The notes below the pieces were generated by a model. The model saw only the letters and a list, made by a program, of their open reading frames with translations. It did not search any database and was not told where the DNA came from. A program made the translations under genes and the position numbers. 64,000 bases of DNA from PALSA-693 sp963834725. GTDB lineage: Bacteria; Actinomycetota; Acidimicrobiia; Acidimicrobiales; Palsa-688. Each line of letters begins with the position of its first letter. Positions within the stretch are counted from its first letter, which is position 1. This document shows positions 1-8,704 of the stretch, piece by piece. The DNA lies in contig CAWICN010000001.1 of NCBI GenBank assembly GCA_963834725.1, forward strand, positions 1,364,001-1,428,000. The letters run 5' to 3'.

Positions 1-119
1 TGGCGGTCCTCGATGTCGACGCCGCCCATGGCCGCTTTGTGGCGCTCGAAATGGTGCCGGGTGTGAGCCTGGCCGATCTGGAAGCAGTGACCGCAGCCCG
101 GGTGGTTTCGGCGCCTTAG
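1..119 (+). CDS. C-terminal end of a probable CoA-transferase beta subunit (partial)
   Basis: Only the last 38 residues and the TAG stop at 117-119 lie in the window; the gene begins upstream. The tail includes VALEMVPGVSLADLEAVTAA, which resembles the C-terminus of 3-oxoacid CoA-transferase subunit B (typically EMxPGVSxxEVxAAT). If so, it would transfer CoA between an acyl-CoA and a 3-oxo acid, partnered by an A subunit just outside the window. The assignment rests on this short match only. Confidence 0.5.
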   Translation, partial: AVLDVDAAHGRFVALEMVPGVSLADLEAVTAARVVSAP

Positions 120-177
120 CACCCGCCCTCGCGCCACGGGCGTCGCACCTCTGGCCGTGAGTGGTCGATTGCGTCCG

Positions 178-296
178 GACGGGGGGTGCTGGGCCGACGG
201 GGGGTCTGGCCGGACGGGGGGGTCTGGCCGGACGGGGGGGTCTGGCCGGCGGGGGGGTCTGGCCGGAGGGGGGGTCTGGGGGGTCTCCGGGGCTCA
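178..296. repeat. G-rich minisatellite, ~18-bp unit
   Basis: About six imperfect tandem copies of a unit like GACGGGGGGGTCTGGCCG, with runs of six or seven G. It fills the gap between the CoA-transferase tail and the convergent amidase gene. G-runs of this kind can form G-quadruplexes, but no function is shown. Confidence 0.8.
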
Positions 297-1304
297 CACC
301 GACGGGGAAGTGGTCGGCGCCTGGGAGGCGAAGTAGCCCTCGATGGCGTTGGCCAGCCCGGCCGCGATCACCTGCTGGCCAAGCGAACTGGCCGCTATCG
401 AACCTTCGAAGGGGTCAGTGACGAACAACGGCTCGATCAGCGCGCCGGGCATCTGGCTCGGCGTGGTGAAGTAGCCGGTCTCGGCCGGGCCAAGCAGCAT
501 GAGGTGGCCGTAAGCGACCGCCTGGCTGGAGAGCGCCGATCCAAGCTCGCTGTCAGGCAGCACTCCCCCGTCAGGGATGGTCCAACCATGGGCGTTCATG
601 GCTGCCAGCACGTCGCGTTGTACCAACTGCGCCAGGCGCAGGTTGTCCGCTGCGAAGGGCCGCACCGCGTCATAGCCGGTCACGCTCCCGGCGTTGGCCG
701 GGGAGCCCGAGTCGAGGTAGACGCCCATCAGAACATTGGCGTGGGCCTCGTTGGCGCAGACGTCCCTGGCGGCCACGTCGTTGTGGGAACCTTGAACCGT
801 AAAGAGACCGTTGTCGACGTCGCCCGGGCCGTTGCGGGCCACTGTGGTGTCACCAGTCCGCGACACGACCACGCGAAAGCCGGCACCGCGCAGGATGGTC
901 GTGGCATCCATCTCGACCGCAAGCGTCAAATCCGCCTCCTCAATAATCCGGCCCGCTTCAGTAGCACCGACCGCGCCGGGGTCGATCCCACCGTGTCCGG
1001 CGTCCAGGAAGACCGTGAGGCCGCGGTTGCCGGCGGTGGGCGGGAAGGCGACACAAGCGCCGGGCACGAACGCCGATGGGTCGACGGCGCTCCCCTGATC
1101 GGCCGGGCCACCGGAGTCCTTGATCACCGCGGCGGACGAGGGCGGGGCCGCCCGGCCGGCCGGCTGATCCGACTCGTCGGAGGAGCTCGTCGTGGCGCGG
1201 ACGGCCAGTATGACTGCGACGATGACCGCCGCGGCCGTCAGTACGGTCACCAGCCGGCGGCGCCGGATCACTCTCGCCCTTTGCTGGGAGCGGGCGCCCG
1301 GCAT
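294..1304 (-). CDS. Membrane-anchored N-acetylmuramoyl-L-alanine amidase (Amidase_3)
   Basis: A 336-residue protein with a short Arg-rich cytoplasmic start, one membrane segment (about residues 15-35), a Ser/Pro-rich linker and an Amidase_3 domain expected to cut the amide bond between muramic acid and stem peptide. Visible motifs: FLDAGHGGIDPG (first zinc His), IIEEADL (zinc Glu) and LIEPLFVTD (candidate catalytic Glu). The usual second zinc His (in SIHxN) seems absent: the equivalent stretch reads LMGVYLDSG, with Tyr at the His position. The start at 1304 (MPGARSQQRA) puts basic residues just before the membrane segment; an in-frame start at 1400 would add 32 unlikely residues. Activity is therefore uncertain. 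Confidence 0.8.
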   Translation of the reverse strand: MPGARSQQRARVIRRRRLVTVLTAAAVIVAVILAVRATTSSSDESDQPAGRAAPPSSAAVIKDSGGPADQGSAVDPSAFVPGACVAFPPTAGNRGLTVFLDAGHGGIDPGAVGATEAGRIIEEADLTLAVEMDATTILRGAGFRVVVSRTGDTTVARNGPGDVDNGLFTVQGSHNDVAARDVCANEAHANVLMGVYLDSGSPANAGSVTGYDAVRPFAADNLRLAQLVQRDVLAAMNAHGWTIPDGGVLPDSELGSALSSQAVAYGHLMLLGPAETGYFTTPSQMPGALIEPLFVTDPFEGSIAASSLGQQVIAAGLANAIEGYFASQAPTTSPSV

Positions 1305-1659
1305 GGTCAGCTGTCGCGCCGAGCCGCGACGGTAACGACATCGCCGATCGCCGAGTGGGACGACGCGGCCCCGGCCAGGCCCGTCACCATGGCGGAGCAC
1401 GGATGCTGATAGCGATGCCGTTGCGTGGTCATCGTCAGGTCACCCGCTCATCGTTGACGTCGCTGGCTCCCCTCGTGGGGTCCGGTATGGCCGATCCGGG
1501 ACAGTATTCGCGGAAAGAAGCAGTTTGAGCGCGCCCCCCTGGTCTCCGTAAGCATCTGCCGTGAGGTGGTCCAGATCGGACGGCGTTCGGCGCCGGCCGG
1601 GCCTCGAGCCAGAGCCCCCTGTAGCAGTCGGGCCGCACTGGCACCTATCCTGATTCGGA
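1305..1659. other. Divergent intergenic region between the amidase and argS
   Basis: About 355 bases without a convincing gene. It must hold promoters for the leftward amidase and rightward argS. I see no clear -35/-10 pair, T-box or riboswitch. Reading frames here are short and lack start signals. Confidence 0.5.
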
Positions 1660-3723
1660 GTGCCAGCGCCCCTAAACGATGACGCCACCTTCCCAACTCA
1701 CGAAGCGAGCTATCGCGAAGTGCTCGCCAAGCGGGACGAGCGGCTGGCTCGCCACGAATCTCGAGCCGGCACGGTTCGTCCGCCGGATCCTCTGGGCGAT
1801 TTCATCGACAAGGTTCGCACCCTGCTGCCTGACACCTCTGGTGTGGCGGTCGGCGAGGTCCTCGTCGATCTGATCGAGCGCGGCCGCTTCAGCGCTGATG
1901 TGGCCCTGAAGTTTCCGGCCTTGCTCAAGGACGGCGGCCCGCGGCGCTTCGCGAGCGATCATGCTCCGGCGATCCGGGCCGCCCTGGAAGGTCCCGAGTT
2001 CGCCGGCCAGGTGGCGTCGGTCGACTCCGTGGGGATGTACATCAACATCAAGCTTCGCGACGACTGGCTGCTGGACGCCGCCCGGTCGATCGTCGACGCG
2101 GGCTTGTCCTACGGCCGCACCAATCCGCTGGTAACTGAGCGCTACGTCGTCGACTACTCGTCGCCCAACGTCGCCAAGAGCCTTCACGCTGGGCACATCC
2201 GCTCGACCATCATCGGTGCGGTCCTTTCCAATGTGCTCGCAGAAGCCGGCGGCCTGGTCTTCCGGATCAACCACATCAATGACTACGGGGGCTTCGGATT
2301 CCTCCTGGAAGGCCATCGGCGGTTCGAGCAGAGCTTTCCGCCCGGCTCGGACCGGAACGAGCGGTCGCTCGAGATCTACCGGCTCCGGCGGATACTCGAG
2401 CGCGCCGTCGGCGATGGAGCGTCGGTCGCTGACCTGCCCGGCCCGGACGCCGACCTGGTCCGCCTGCTCCTCCCCGGAGTCGAGACAAAGGACGCCCTCA
2501 GAGGCGCCATGGATGAGTTTGAAGCCGCCGCCGACCGGCGCTTCGTCGCGCTCGAGGACGGGGATCCAGAGGAGTTGGCGCTCTGGAAGGAGATCGTGGC
2601 GGCCAGCCTGGAGGACTTCTCGTCCTTCTATCGCTCGCTGGACATCACCTTCGACTTCGTCATCGGTGAGAGCTTCTACGCTCAGCTTGGCCTGAAACTG
2701 GTGGATGAGTGGCTGCGCTCAGGCGCGGCGGTGCAGTACGGAGCGGCCGAGGCCGCCGCTGACCTGCGCCACCAGCAGGACCGGCTCGCCGCCGGCGACA
2801 TCTCCGACAGCGAGTTCGAGTCGCTCGGTCAGGCCATCCGCAAGGACGTCGGCGCGGTAGTGGTCCGCATGAGCCCATCCGAACGCTATGTCGTCCGACG
2901 CGGGGACGGCCGCAGCATTTACGCGACGCGGGACCTGGCGGCGGTGGCCCTTCGGCAGAAGCTCTTCGACCCAACCAGCTTCATCTATGTGGTGGGCCAG
3001 GAACAGAAGACCCACTTCGAGCGGCTGTTCGCGGCCAGCTATCAACTCGGGCTCGCAGATCCGGCTCGCACCACCTTCGACCACATCTACTTCGGGTTCT
3101 ACGTCGATGCGCACACGCACAAGAAGCTGTCGAGCCGCGAGTCGGCGATGGGCGTAGCGGAGCTGCTGCAGGCGGCGCAGGGCTACTTCCGATCCCGGGT
3201 CAGCGACCGGCTGGTCGAAGGGGACGAGGACCCTGACAGCGTGGCCCGCCAGCTCACCATCGCTTCGATCGTGTTCAACGACCTCAAGCAGGACACCCGC
3301 TCCAGCGTCGAGATGGACATGAAGAACCCGACCGCCATGGTGGAGGTCTTCGACAAAGCGGGCGGCGCGTATGTGATTTACACGGCCTGCCGTGCGGGCA
3401 GCATCGTCAGGAAAGCGTCGGGGCGGCCCGAGGCGACCGGGCCCGACGCCCCTCCCGGCCTCGAACCCGCGGAAGCGCGCCTCCTGCTGCAGGTCCTCGA
3501 TTACCCTACCGTCGTCGCTTACGCGGCTCTGCAGCGAAGCCCGTCGGTGCTCGTCCGCCACATGTTCGATCTCAGCAACCTCTATAACTCCTACAACGCC
3601 AAAGCACGGGTCATCACCGATGGCGGCGTGATCACCTCGCGGCTGATCACCACGGCGGCAGTGGAACAGACCTTGCGCAACGGACTCAAGCTCTGCAACG
3701 TCGACTGCCCCGAGTACATCTAG
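1660..3723 (+). CDS. argS: Arginyl-tRNA synthetase
   Basis: Charges tRNA-Arg with arginine. The 687-residue class I synthetase shows the HIGH-type motif in YSSPNVAKSLHAGHIRST (about residues 168-185), the INDYGG stretch after it, a KMSK-like loop at KKLSSRES (about 488) and an anticodon-binding domain ending in NVDCPEYI. At 687 residues it is longer than the usual 550-590; the extra length lies between the HIGH motif and the KMSK loop. The start is GTG at 1660. It is a single-gene unit, convergent with the SirB1-like gene downstream. Confidence 0.95.
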   Translation: MPAPLNDDATFPTHEASYREVLAKRDERLARHESRAGTVRPPDPLGDFIDKVRTLLPDTSGVAVGEVLVDLIERGRFSADVALKFPALLKDGGPRRFASDHAPAIRAALEGPEFAGQVASVDSVGMYINIKLRDDWLLDAARSIVDAGLSYGRTNPLVTERYVVDYSSPNVAKSLHAGHIRSTIIGAVLSNVLAEAGGLVFRINHINDYGGFGFLLEGHRRFEQSFPPGSDRNERSLEIYRLRRILERAVGDGASVADLPGPDADLVRLLLPGVETKDALRGAMDEFEAAADRRFVALEDGDPEELALWKEIVAASLEDFSSFYRSLDITFDFVIGESFYAQLGLKLVDEWLRSGAAVQYGAAEAAADLRHQQDRLAAGDISDSEFESLGQAIRKDVGAVVVRMSPSERYVVRRGDGRSIYATRDLAAVALRQKLFDPTSFIYVVGQEQKTHFERLFAASYQLGLADPARTTFDHIYFGFYVDAHTHKKLSSRESAMGVAELLQAAQGYFRSRVSDRLVEGDEDPDSVARQLTIASIVFNDLKQDTRSSVEMDMKNPTAMVEVFDKAGGAYVIYTACRAGSIVRKASGRPEATGPDAPPGLEPAEARLLLQVLDYPTVVAYAALQRSPSVLVRHMFDLSNLYNSYNAKARVITDGGVITSRLITTAAVEQTLRNGLKLCNVDCPEYI

Positions 3724-3758
3724 CCTTCAGTGGTCCGCTCGGTTGAGATTCGGACCGC

Positions 3759-4547
3759 TCAGTTGAGTCGAGCCCGCAAGGACACCGCTTCCGAGCGCAA
3801 CCGGGCCCCGACCTCCTCGGCGGGCTGAGCCTCGGCCAGCTCCTCGAGGACGTTCGCGGCGTCGTCGAATCGGCCGAGGGTGCCCAACCGGGCGGCCAGA
3901 TGAACCCGGTCGCCGGAGGGCAGGTCGGGGATGCTGAGCCGCATACGGGACACCCACAGTAGAGATCCGTAGTCGGCGCGGCGCTCGAAACTCCGGTCCA
4001 GGTTCGCGAGCATGCGAGCCAGGATGGCGCGCCGCCCGGTGGCCGCCAGCATGTCGGGAGTCGGGCCGGCCTGACTCCCCGTAATCGTTCGGTAGAGGCG
4101 CTCACATGCCGGGGGATCGAGCCGCTGCCCGCCGCTGAACGCGTCGATCAAAAGATCGGGCGCCGCCAGGTCGCGCACCAGAAAGTGGCCCGGCATGCCG
4201 ACGCCCTCCAGTTCGACACCGCAGCGACGGCCCACCACGATGAGCAGCAGGGAAAGGGAGATGGGGATGCCCAGGCGGCGATCCAGAACCCGGTTGATGT
4301 AGGAGTTGAGAGGGTTGTCGTAGCCTTCACGGTCGCCGCGCAGACCCAGGTCCTCGAACAGCACCCGGCATACGGCCGTGGCGTCCGCCTGGCTGACCCG
4401 GGCCGCGACGCCGTCCAGGCGCTGCAGCTCCGCGGATACGTCCAGACCGGGGCTGGCCTGGGCGGCGATCAGGAGCGCAGCTTCATCCAGTGGGAGCTCC
4501 CCCTCAGGACCTTGCATCAACTGCCGCCAGCGCGTTGCGGGTTCCAC
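3759..4547 (-). CDS. SirB1/transglutaminase-core family protein
   Basis: A 262-residue protein with the SirB1 (YchA) signature: NPLNSYINRVLDRRLGIPIS, then VGRRCGVELEGVGMPGHF and LLIDAFSGG. This matches the degenerate transglutaminase-like domain with Cys/His/Asp positions retained. Biochemical role in bacteria is unknown; some relatives carry TPR repeats, and the C-terminal helices here (about residues 175-260) look TPR-like. The start at 4547 is GTG; ATG at 4517 (MQGPEGELPL) is an alternative. It diverges from the HAD gene. Confidence 0.8.
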   Translation of the reverse strand: MEPATRWRQLMQGPEGELPLDEAALLIAAQASPGLDVSAELQRLDGVAARVSQADATAVCRVLFEDLGLRGDREGYDNPLNSYINRVLDRRLGIPISLSLLLIVVGRRCGVELEGVGMPGHFLVRDLAAPDLLIDAFSGGQRLDPPACERLYRTITGSQAGPTPDMLAATGRRAILARMLANLDRSFERRADYGSLLWVSRMRLSIPDLPSGDRVHLAARLGTLGRFDDAANVLEELAEAQPAEEVGARLRSEAVSLRARLN

Positions 4548-4736
4548 GTCGGGTGGCTAGAGATGGTCCGGTGGCCCGCCGGACGACAGGGGTGCGTCGG
4601 GCCCGGGCCCGCCGCACTCGCCCGGGTGACGTGTCACCGAGCCGGCCACACCGCCGTGGCTCCGATTCGGCATACTTCCAGAATAGCGGCCAACGGCCGT
4701 CGCGCCCTCTGGACAGCAATCAGGAGAGCAGGACGC

Positions 4737-5450
4737 GTGGAACTCGCCGAGTTCGAGGCCATGAGCTTCGATTGTTACGGGACGCTCATCGATTGGGAGG
4801 CCGGCCTGGCCGCCGTGCTGAACCCCTGGGCCGCCCGGCGAGGGCTGGACCTCGATGCTGAGCAGGTCCTGACCGCCTTTTCCACTCACGAGGCGGCGGC
4901 CGAGGCCGAACACCCGACCGAACGCTACCCCGACATCCTGGCCCGGAGCATGCGTGCGCTCGGGCAGAGCCTTGGCGCCGCAGTCACCGACGAGGATGCC
5001 GCAGCACTGGCCGGCTCGATACCGGACTGGCCCGCGTTCCCTGATTCCCACCATGCGCTCGACCGGCTCGGCCGGCAGGGCCAGCTCATCATCCTCTCCA
5101 ATGTGGACCGCGCATCCTTTGCGCATTCGAACGCCCGGCTGGGGGTGACGTTCGCGAGCATCCTCACGGCCGAGGACATCGGCTCTTACAAGCCGTCACC
5201 GCGCAATTTCGACGCCCTGCAAGAAGAAGCGCGCCGGCTGGGCGTGAGCACCGACAAGCTCGTGCACGTGGCCCAGAGCCTGTTCCACGACCACATCCCG
5301 GCCAAACGGGCCGGACTGCCCACGGTCTGGATCAACCGGCGACAGGACCGGCCCGGCTGGGGCGCCACTCCGTCACCGTCCGGCGTGGTCCGTCCAGACT
5401 GGGAGTTCCCGTCGATGGCGGCGTTCGCAGCCGCCGTCGACACCGCCTGA
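4737..5450 (+). CDS. HAD-superfamily hydrolase, haloacid dehalogenase type II-like
   Basis: A 237-residue HAD hydrolase. Motif I is FDCYGTLIDW with the nucleophilic Asp near residue 10; motif II is IILSNVD; motif III Lys lies in DIGSYKPSPRNF; the acidic motif IV position reads HVAQSLFHDH. The FDxYGTLxDW form is typical of type II 2-haloacid dehalogenases and related phosphatases, so it may remove halide from short haloacids or phosphate from small metabolites. GTG at 4737 is preceded by AGGAGA, which decides the start. No neighbouring transporter or regulator hints at the substrate. Confidence 0.85.
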   Translation: MELAEFEAMSFDCYGTLIDWEAGLAAVLNPWAARRGLDLDAEQVLTAFSTHEAAAEAEHPTERYPDILARSMRALGQSLGAAVTDEDAAALAGSIPDWPAFPDSHHALDRLGRQGQLIILSNVDRASFAHSNARLGVTFASILTAEDIGSYKPSPRNFDALQEEARRLGVSTDKLVHVAQSLFHDHIPAKRAGLPTVWINRRQDRPGWGATPSPSGVVRPDWEFPSMAAFAAAVDTA

Positions 5451-5519
5451 TGGCCTGCGAAGCCGCCTTCGACCGCGCCTGATGGCCTGCGGAGCCGCCT
5501 TCGACCGCGCCTGACGGCC
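5445..5519. repeat. 32-bp tandem repeat that includes the HAD stop codon
   Basis: Two nearly identical 32-base units (5445-5476 and 5477-5508) plus a partial third, beginning GCCTGATGGCCTGCG. The first unit covers the last codon and TGA of the HAD gene, so the repeat looks like a slippage duplication of the gene end. Confidence 0.85.
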
Positions 5520-5625
5520 GCCCCGAGTTTCGGGAACCAGCGGCGTTGCGACGAACGTCCAATCCTGGAGAACCGGTCGTAGACGCTCAGCAGGGTCACC
5601 GTCCGGACAGGTAGTCCCCCCAGAC

Positions 5626-6021
5626 ATGAGCGAAAGAGCGGTCCGGATGTTGCGGTTTTGTGGATTTGACCTCGAGTTGCTGGTTGACGACGTGATCAGC
5701 CGGCAGGAAGGGCCCGTTCTGTGTGAGGCGCACGACGAGGCTGGAGCCCGCTGGCTGATCGTGCAGGTCGATGATGACGAGGACCATCGGGCGTGGCTCT
5801 GCGCCCCGGTCTCGCCGCGTTGCCTACGGGCCGTTCTCGACGGTCAGGCCTCGCCGCGTGACGTTCTGCGCCACAGCGCCACGGGGACGGTCGAGTTGGT
5901 GACGGTCGATCAGGGCCGAGCCGTTCCCGATCGGTGCCTCCTCGGCTCGCAGGTGGACGACTGGCTCTCGCTCAGAGCGGAGCCGGACATGGTGGGGAGG
6001 GCAGCGACGCCGGCGGCCTGA
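5626..6021 (+). CDS. Hypothetical 131-residue protein
   Basis: I do not recognise the family. The soluble sequence begins MSERAVRMLRFCGFDLELLV, has an acidic central stretch (IVQVDDDEDHRAWL) and a CAPVSPRCLRAVL segment. No signal peptide or membrane segment. It starts at ATG 5626 and runs 33 bases ahead of a same-strand thioesterase gene, so the two are probably co-transcribed. Confidence 0.6.
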   Translation: MSERAVRMLRFCGFDLELLVDDVISRQEGPVLCEAHDEAGARWLIVQVDDDEDHRAWLCAPVSPRCLRAVLDGQASPRDVLRHSATGTVELVTVDQGRAVPDRCLLGSQVDDWLSLRAEPDMVGRAATPAA

Positions 6022-6053
6022 CGCCCACCTGCCCCCCGTAACATGAGCGCCCT

Positions 6054-6860
6054 GTGAGCACCTTCGAGCGAGGCACGTCGGTCGAACGGGTCGATGAAGG
6101 CTTATGGGAAGCCAGGATCGAGCCGATATGGACGATAGGGGACGCGGTGCACGGCGGCTGTGCGCAATGCGTGGTGGTACGCGCCGCGGTGGCTGAGAGC
6201 GGTCATCGGCATCCGGTCGCGACCAGCGCCCACTTTCTGGCGCCGACGACCGTGGGCCCCGCCCGGATCGCCGTGGAACGACTGCGGGAGGGACGGACGG
6301 CGTCCACGCTGCGAGCGGTCCTGCGCCAGGACGGCGTCCAGAAGATCGTGGCGCACATCACGGTGGCGACGCTCGACGACCAGACGCCCATCGTCTATCA
6401 GGTCACACCGCCGGTGCTGCCCTCCCCCGCCGAGTGCATCCCCCGCCCGGGCCGGCTGCCGGACGGGAGCGAGGTGCGGTTCCTGGAGTCAATCGATGTT
6501 CGCATCGACCCCCGGTGCGTGGACGGCCCACACGAGGGGCCGGCCGGCGTCCCGGAAGTCCGCGGTTGGATCCGGGCCAGGGACGACACGCCCCCGGACG
6601 CGGCGCTCCTCGTCTTTTGCGTTGACGCCATGCCGCCGAGCGTGCTCGCCATCGGCGGTGGCGGCTGGTCGCCGACGGTCCAGCTGTCGACGTACGTCCG
6701 GGCTTTGCCGGCTCCCGGCTGGCTCGCGGTCGTGGTGCGGGCATCGGCGGTGGCCGGTGGGTGGTTCGACGAGGAATCGGAGGTGTGGGACAGCGGCGGA
6801 CGCCTGGTGGCACAGGCGCGCCAGGTCGGGCGCTACCGCCTGGCCGGCGACGGGATCTGA
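6054..6860 (+). CDS. Thioesterase-like (hotdog-fold) family protein
   Basis: A 268-residue protein resembling the double-hotdog acyl-CoA thioesterase family. The N-terminal half has VHGGCAQCVVVRAAV and HFLAPTTVGPARIAVERLRE, the pattern of TesB-like domains in Mycobacterium and relatives; the second half repeats it with AWLAVVVRASAVAGGWFDEE. It is expected to hydrolyse acyl-CoA thioesters, chain length unknown. It starts with GTG at 6054 and follows the hypothetical gene by 32 bases. Confidence 0.7.
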   Translation: MSTFERGTSVERVDEGLWEARIEPIWTIGDAVHGGCAQCVVVRAAVAESGHRHPVATSAHFLAPTTVGPARIAVERLREGRTASTLRAVLRQDGVQKIVAHITVATLDDQTPIVYQVTPPVLPSPAECIPRPGRLPDGSEVRFLESIDVRIDPRCVDGPHEGPAGVPEVRGWIRARDDTPPDAALLVFCVDAMPPSVLAIGGGGWSPTVQLSTYVRALPAPGWLAVVVRASAVAGGWFDEESEVWDSGGRLVAQARQVGRYRLAGDGI

Positions 6861-6904
6861 GCACCCGGGCCGGCAAGGGGGTCTGGGCACCCTGGCCGGC
6901 GCCG

Positions 6905-7660
6905 TCAGGACCCGGCTACGACGGCAAACCGAGGAGGGACGCCCAGAATCCGTCCGGGAAGTCCCAGGCCAAGCGCGGATGCCCATTCGATATCGCGAAG
7001 GCGATGGAGCCGCGGTGCGGGCCAACCTGCGTCGGCGACCATCGACGCCAGCGCGGCGGGAGTCGTGCCGGCGCCGAGCGGCATGACCTCCCGTAAGCTG
7101 GGGGGGTACTCGGCGTGGTGGCCGCCCCGCTGGCAGGACTGTCCCTCGGGCCACGGCCACGTGGTGAGTGCACCGCGGGCTTTCCGACGCAGCCGCTCGA
7201 AGGGGTCGGCCGCACCCCAGAGTCCCTCGAAGAGAACCAGTCGGCCGGCGGGAGCGACCTTCCGCCACGCCCGCAGTGTCCCGGCCGGATCAGGGAGCGT
7301 CCACGTCAGGTGGCGTTCGATCACGGCGTCGAAGTCGCCGGGCGGAGGCTCTTCAGCCGGGCCTTCGACCACGTCGACGGCGAGACCGCCGGCGGCCGCC
7401 TTTTCCCGGAGGCGTCGGAGCATCCCGGACGACAGGTCGAGGGCGGTGACCCGGTGGCCGAGGCGAGCGGCGGCGATGGTGAGGAAGCCGGTTCCGGCGC
7501 CGCAGTCAAGAATCCGGGCGGGCGGCGGGGGCAGCAGATCCATGAGCGCGGCCAACCAGGCGGCCTGCTCCGCGGCATCCGTGGGATGATGGTGCGGCAC
7601 GTCGTCATAGACGGCACTGTCGTCATCCCAGTAGCGGCGGACTTCATCAGCGACAGACAT
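6905..7660 (-). CDS. Class I SAM-dependent methyltransferase
   Basis: A 251-residue methyltransferase. Motif I is ILDCGAGTGFLTIAA (about residues 50-64), followed by VTALDLSSGML (acidic motif II) and FDAVIERHLTWTLPDP (post-II). The N-terminus has the RRYWDDDSAVYDD pattern typical of small-molecule methyltransferases. The substrate is unknown. It lies upstream of the small membrane protein 7687-7986 on the opposite side of the compositional gap and is read leftward, ending at 6905 convergent with the thioesterase. Confidence 0.85.
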   Translation of the reverse strand: MSVADEVRRYWDDDSAVYDDVPHHHPTDAAEQAAWLAALMDLLPPPPARILDCGAGTGFLTIAAARLGHRVTALDLSSGMLRRLREKAAAGGLAVDVVEGPAEEPPPGDFDAVIERHLTWTLPDPAGTLRAWRKVAPAGRLVLFEGLWGAADPFERLRRKARGALTTWPWPEGQSCQRGGHHAEYPPSLREVMPLGAGTTPAALASMVADAGWPAPRLHRLRDIEWASALGLGLPGRILGVPPRFAVVAGS

Positions 7661-7686
7661 GAGCCCAGCTTGGCACTGCCGCTGCG

Positions 7687-7986
7687 TCAGGGAAGACGGA
7701 TGTCGTGATGCTCGGCCGCGAGACGCCGTTCATCCTCGCTCAGCTCCGATACCTGGACGGGCGTCACCAGGCTCCAGTGCGGCCCGACGGGGCAGAACTG
7801 ATACCTCCACCAGCCGAGCTTGAGGCTCTTCAGCGAAGCGCCCGGGATCCAGAACGTGGTGAAGAGGTGCCCGTGCCGGCAACGAACGATCGTGTCGATT
7901 CCGAACACGGATCCCCGCCGGCGGGCTACCACGAAAGTTTCCAGGAGGAGAAAAATGAACACACCGAGAAGAGTCTTGCGACGCAT
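7687..7986 (-). CDS. Small membrane-anchored protein with a C/H-rich motif
   Basis: A 99-residue protein: one N-terminal membrane segment (LLGVFIFLLLETFVVA), then a conserved-looking core with VRCRHGHLFTTFWIPGAS, LKLGWWRYQFCPVGPHW and an acidic tail. The C-x-x-GH ... CPVGxHW pattern suggests a small zinc ribbon. I recall similar short actinobacterial proteins of unknown function. ATG at 7986 gives a clean signal anchor. It reads toward the methyltransferase gene with a 26-base gap, so they probably share a transcript. Confidence 0.7.
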   Translation of the reverse strand: MRRKTLLGVFIFLLLETFVVARRRGSVFGIDTIVRCRHGHLFTTFWIPGASLKSLKLGWWRYQFCPVGPHWSLVTPVQVSELSEDERRLAAEHHDIRLP

Positions 7987-8125
7987 GATCGGAGCATACC
8001 GGGCATCCTCTCTCACGCCGGAAGACTGATCGGACCCGGCACCGGGCGGAGATGTTCGCCATAGCGGCCGGCATCGACTGCGACTTGTAAGTTCTGGTCC
8101 GAACACGCCAGTCGATGATCGGGAG

Positions 8126-8572
8126 GTGACGGTGGAACAGCAGCGACCCTTTCCTTTCCTACGCCAGGTGGTCCTGGACTGCACCGACGCCCGTGACCTG
8201 GCGGAGTTCTACCGAGAGCTGTTGGGGTACGAATACCGGGCGGGCGACGATCCCCCACCAGGGGACGAACCCGATCCCAGAGGCGGCGATTGGCTGGTCA
8301 TCCGGGACCGCGCCGGCACTACCCGAATCGCCTTCCAACAGGTGCCGGCGCTCCGGGAGGCCACGTGGCCCGAGGGCGCGGTGCCCCAGCAGATGCACCT
8401 CGATTGCACCGTCTCGACCGCCGCAGAACTCGACGCCCAGCACGACCGGGTGCTGCGGCTCGGGGCCCGGCTCCTCTACGATCGCTCCGGGGACGTCGAG
8501 GAGCCGTTGCGCGTTTACGCCGATCCGGCGGGGCATCCGTTCTGCATCTTCGTGGCGCCCCCGGCGGGATGA
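8126..8572 (+). CDS. VOC (glyoxalase/bleomycin-resistance) superfamily protein
   Basis: A 148-residue single VOC-fold protein with two beta-alpha-beta modules: LRQVVLDCTDARDLAEFYRE at the start and MHLDCTVSTAAELDAQHDRV in the second half, ending YADPAGHPFCIFVAPP. These are the actinobacterial glyoxalase-like (Glyoxalase_6) signatures. Metal ligands cannot be fixed by eye. Substrate unknown. A GC-rich hairpin follows the stop. Confidence 0.8.
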   Translation: MTVEQQRPFPFLRQVVLDCTDARDLAEFYRELLGYEYRAGDDPPPGDEPDPRGGDWLVIRDRAGTTRIAFQQVPALREATWPEGAVPQQMHLDCTVSTAAELDAQHDRVLRLGARLLYDRSGDVEEPLRVYADPAGHPFCIFVAPPAG

Positions 8573-8635
8573 CGGAGGACCTGGCTGGATGGCCGGCATG
8601 GGCCAGAGCCAGAGCCAGAGCCTGAGCCCGGGCCA

Positions 8636-8659
8636 GGCGGGGCCCGGCCGGGCCCCGCC
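8636..8659. terminator. GC-rich hairpin after the VOC gene
   Basis: Perfect inverted repeat GGCGGGGCCC / GGGCCCCGCC with a 4-base loop. No T-run follows, as is usual for GC-rich actinomycete terminators. It separates the VOC gene from the PadR promoter. Confidence 0.65.
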
Positions 8660-8670
8660 TATTAGGGTCA

Positions 8671-8698
8671 TGGCAACTAGATTTCCGAATACTAGCCA
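8671..8698. promoter_or_regulatory. Candidate operator upstream of the PadR gene
   Basis: An imperfect inverted repeat (TGGCAACTAG ... CTAGCCA) lies in an AT-richer stretch 7-34 bases ahead of the PadR start. PadR proteins often repress their own promoter, so an autoregulatory site is plausible. The two-base insertion in one arm weakens the case. Confidence 0.35.
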
Positions 8699-8704
8699 AA
8701 ATGT

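Noticed and set aside
178..296. Possible CRISPR array
   Set aside because: Units are contiguous ~18-bp repeats without unique spacers. The same holds for the repeats at 12299-12497 and 40483-40562.
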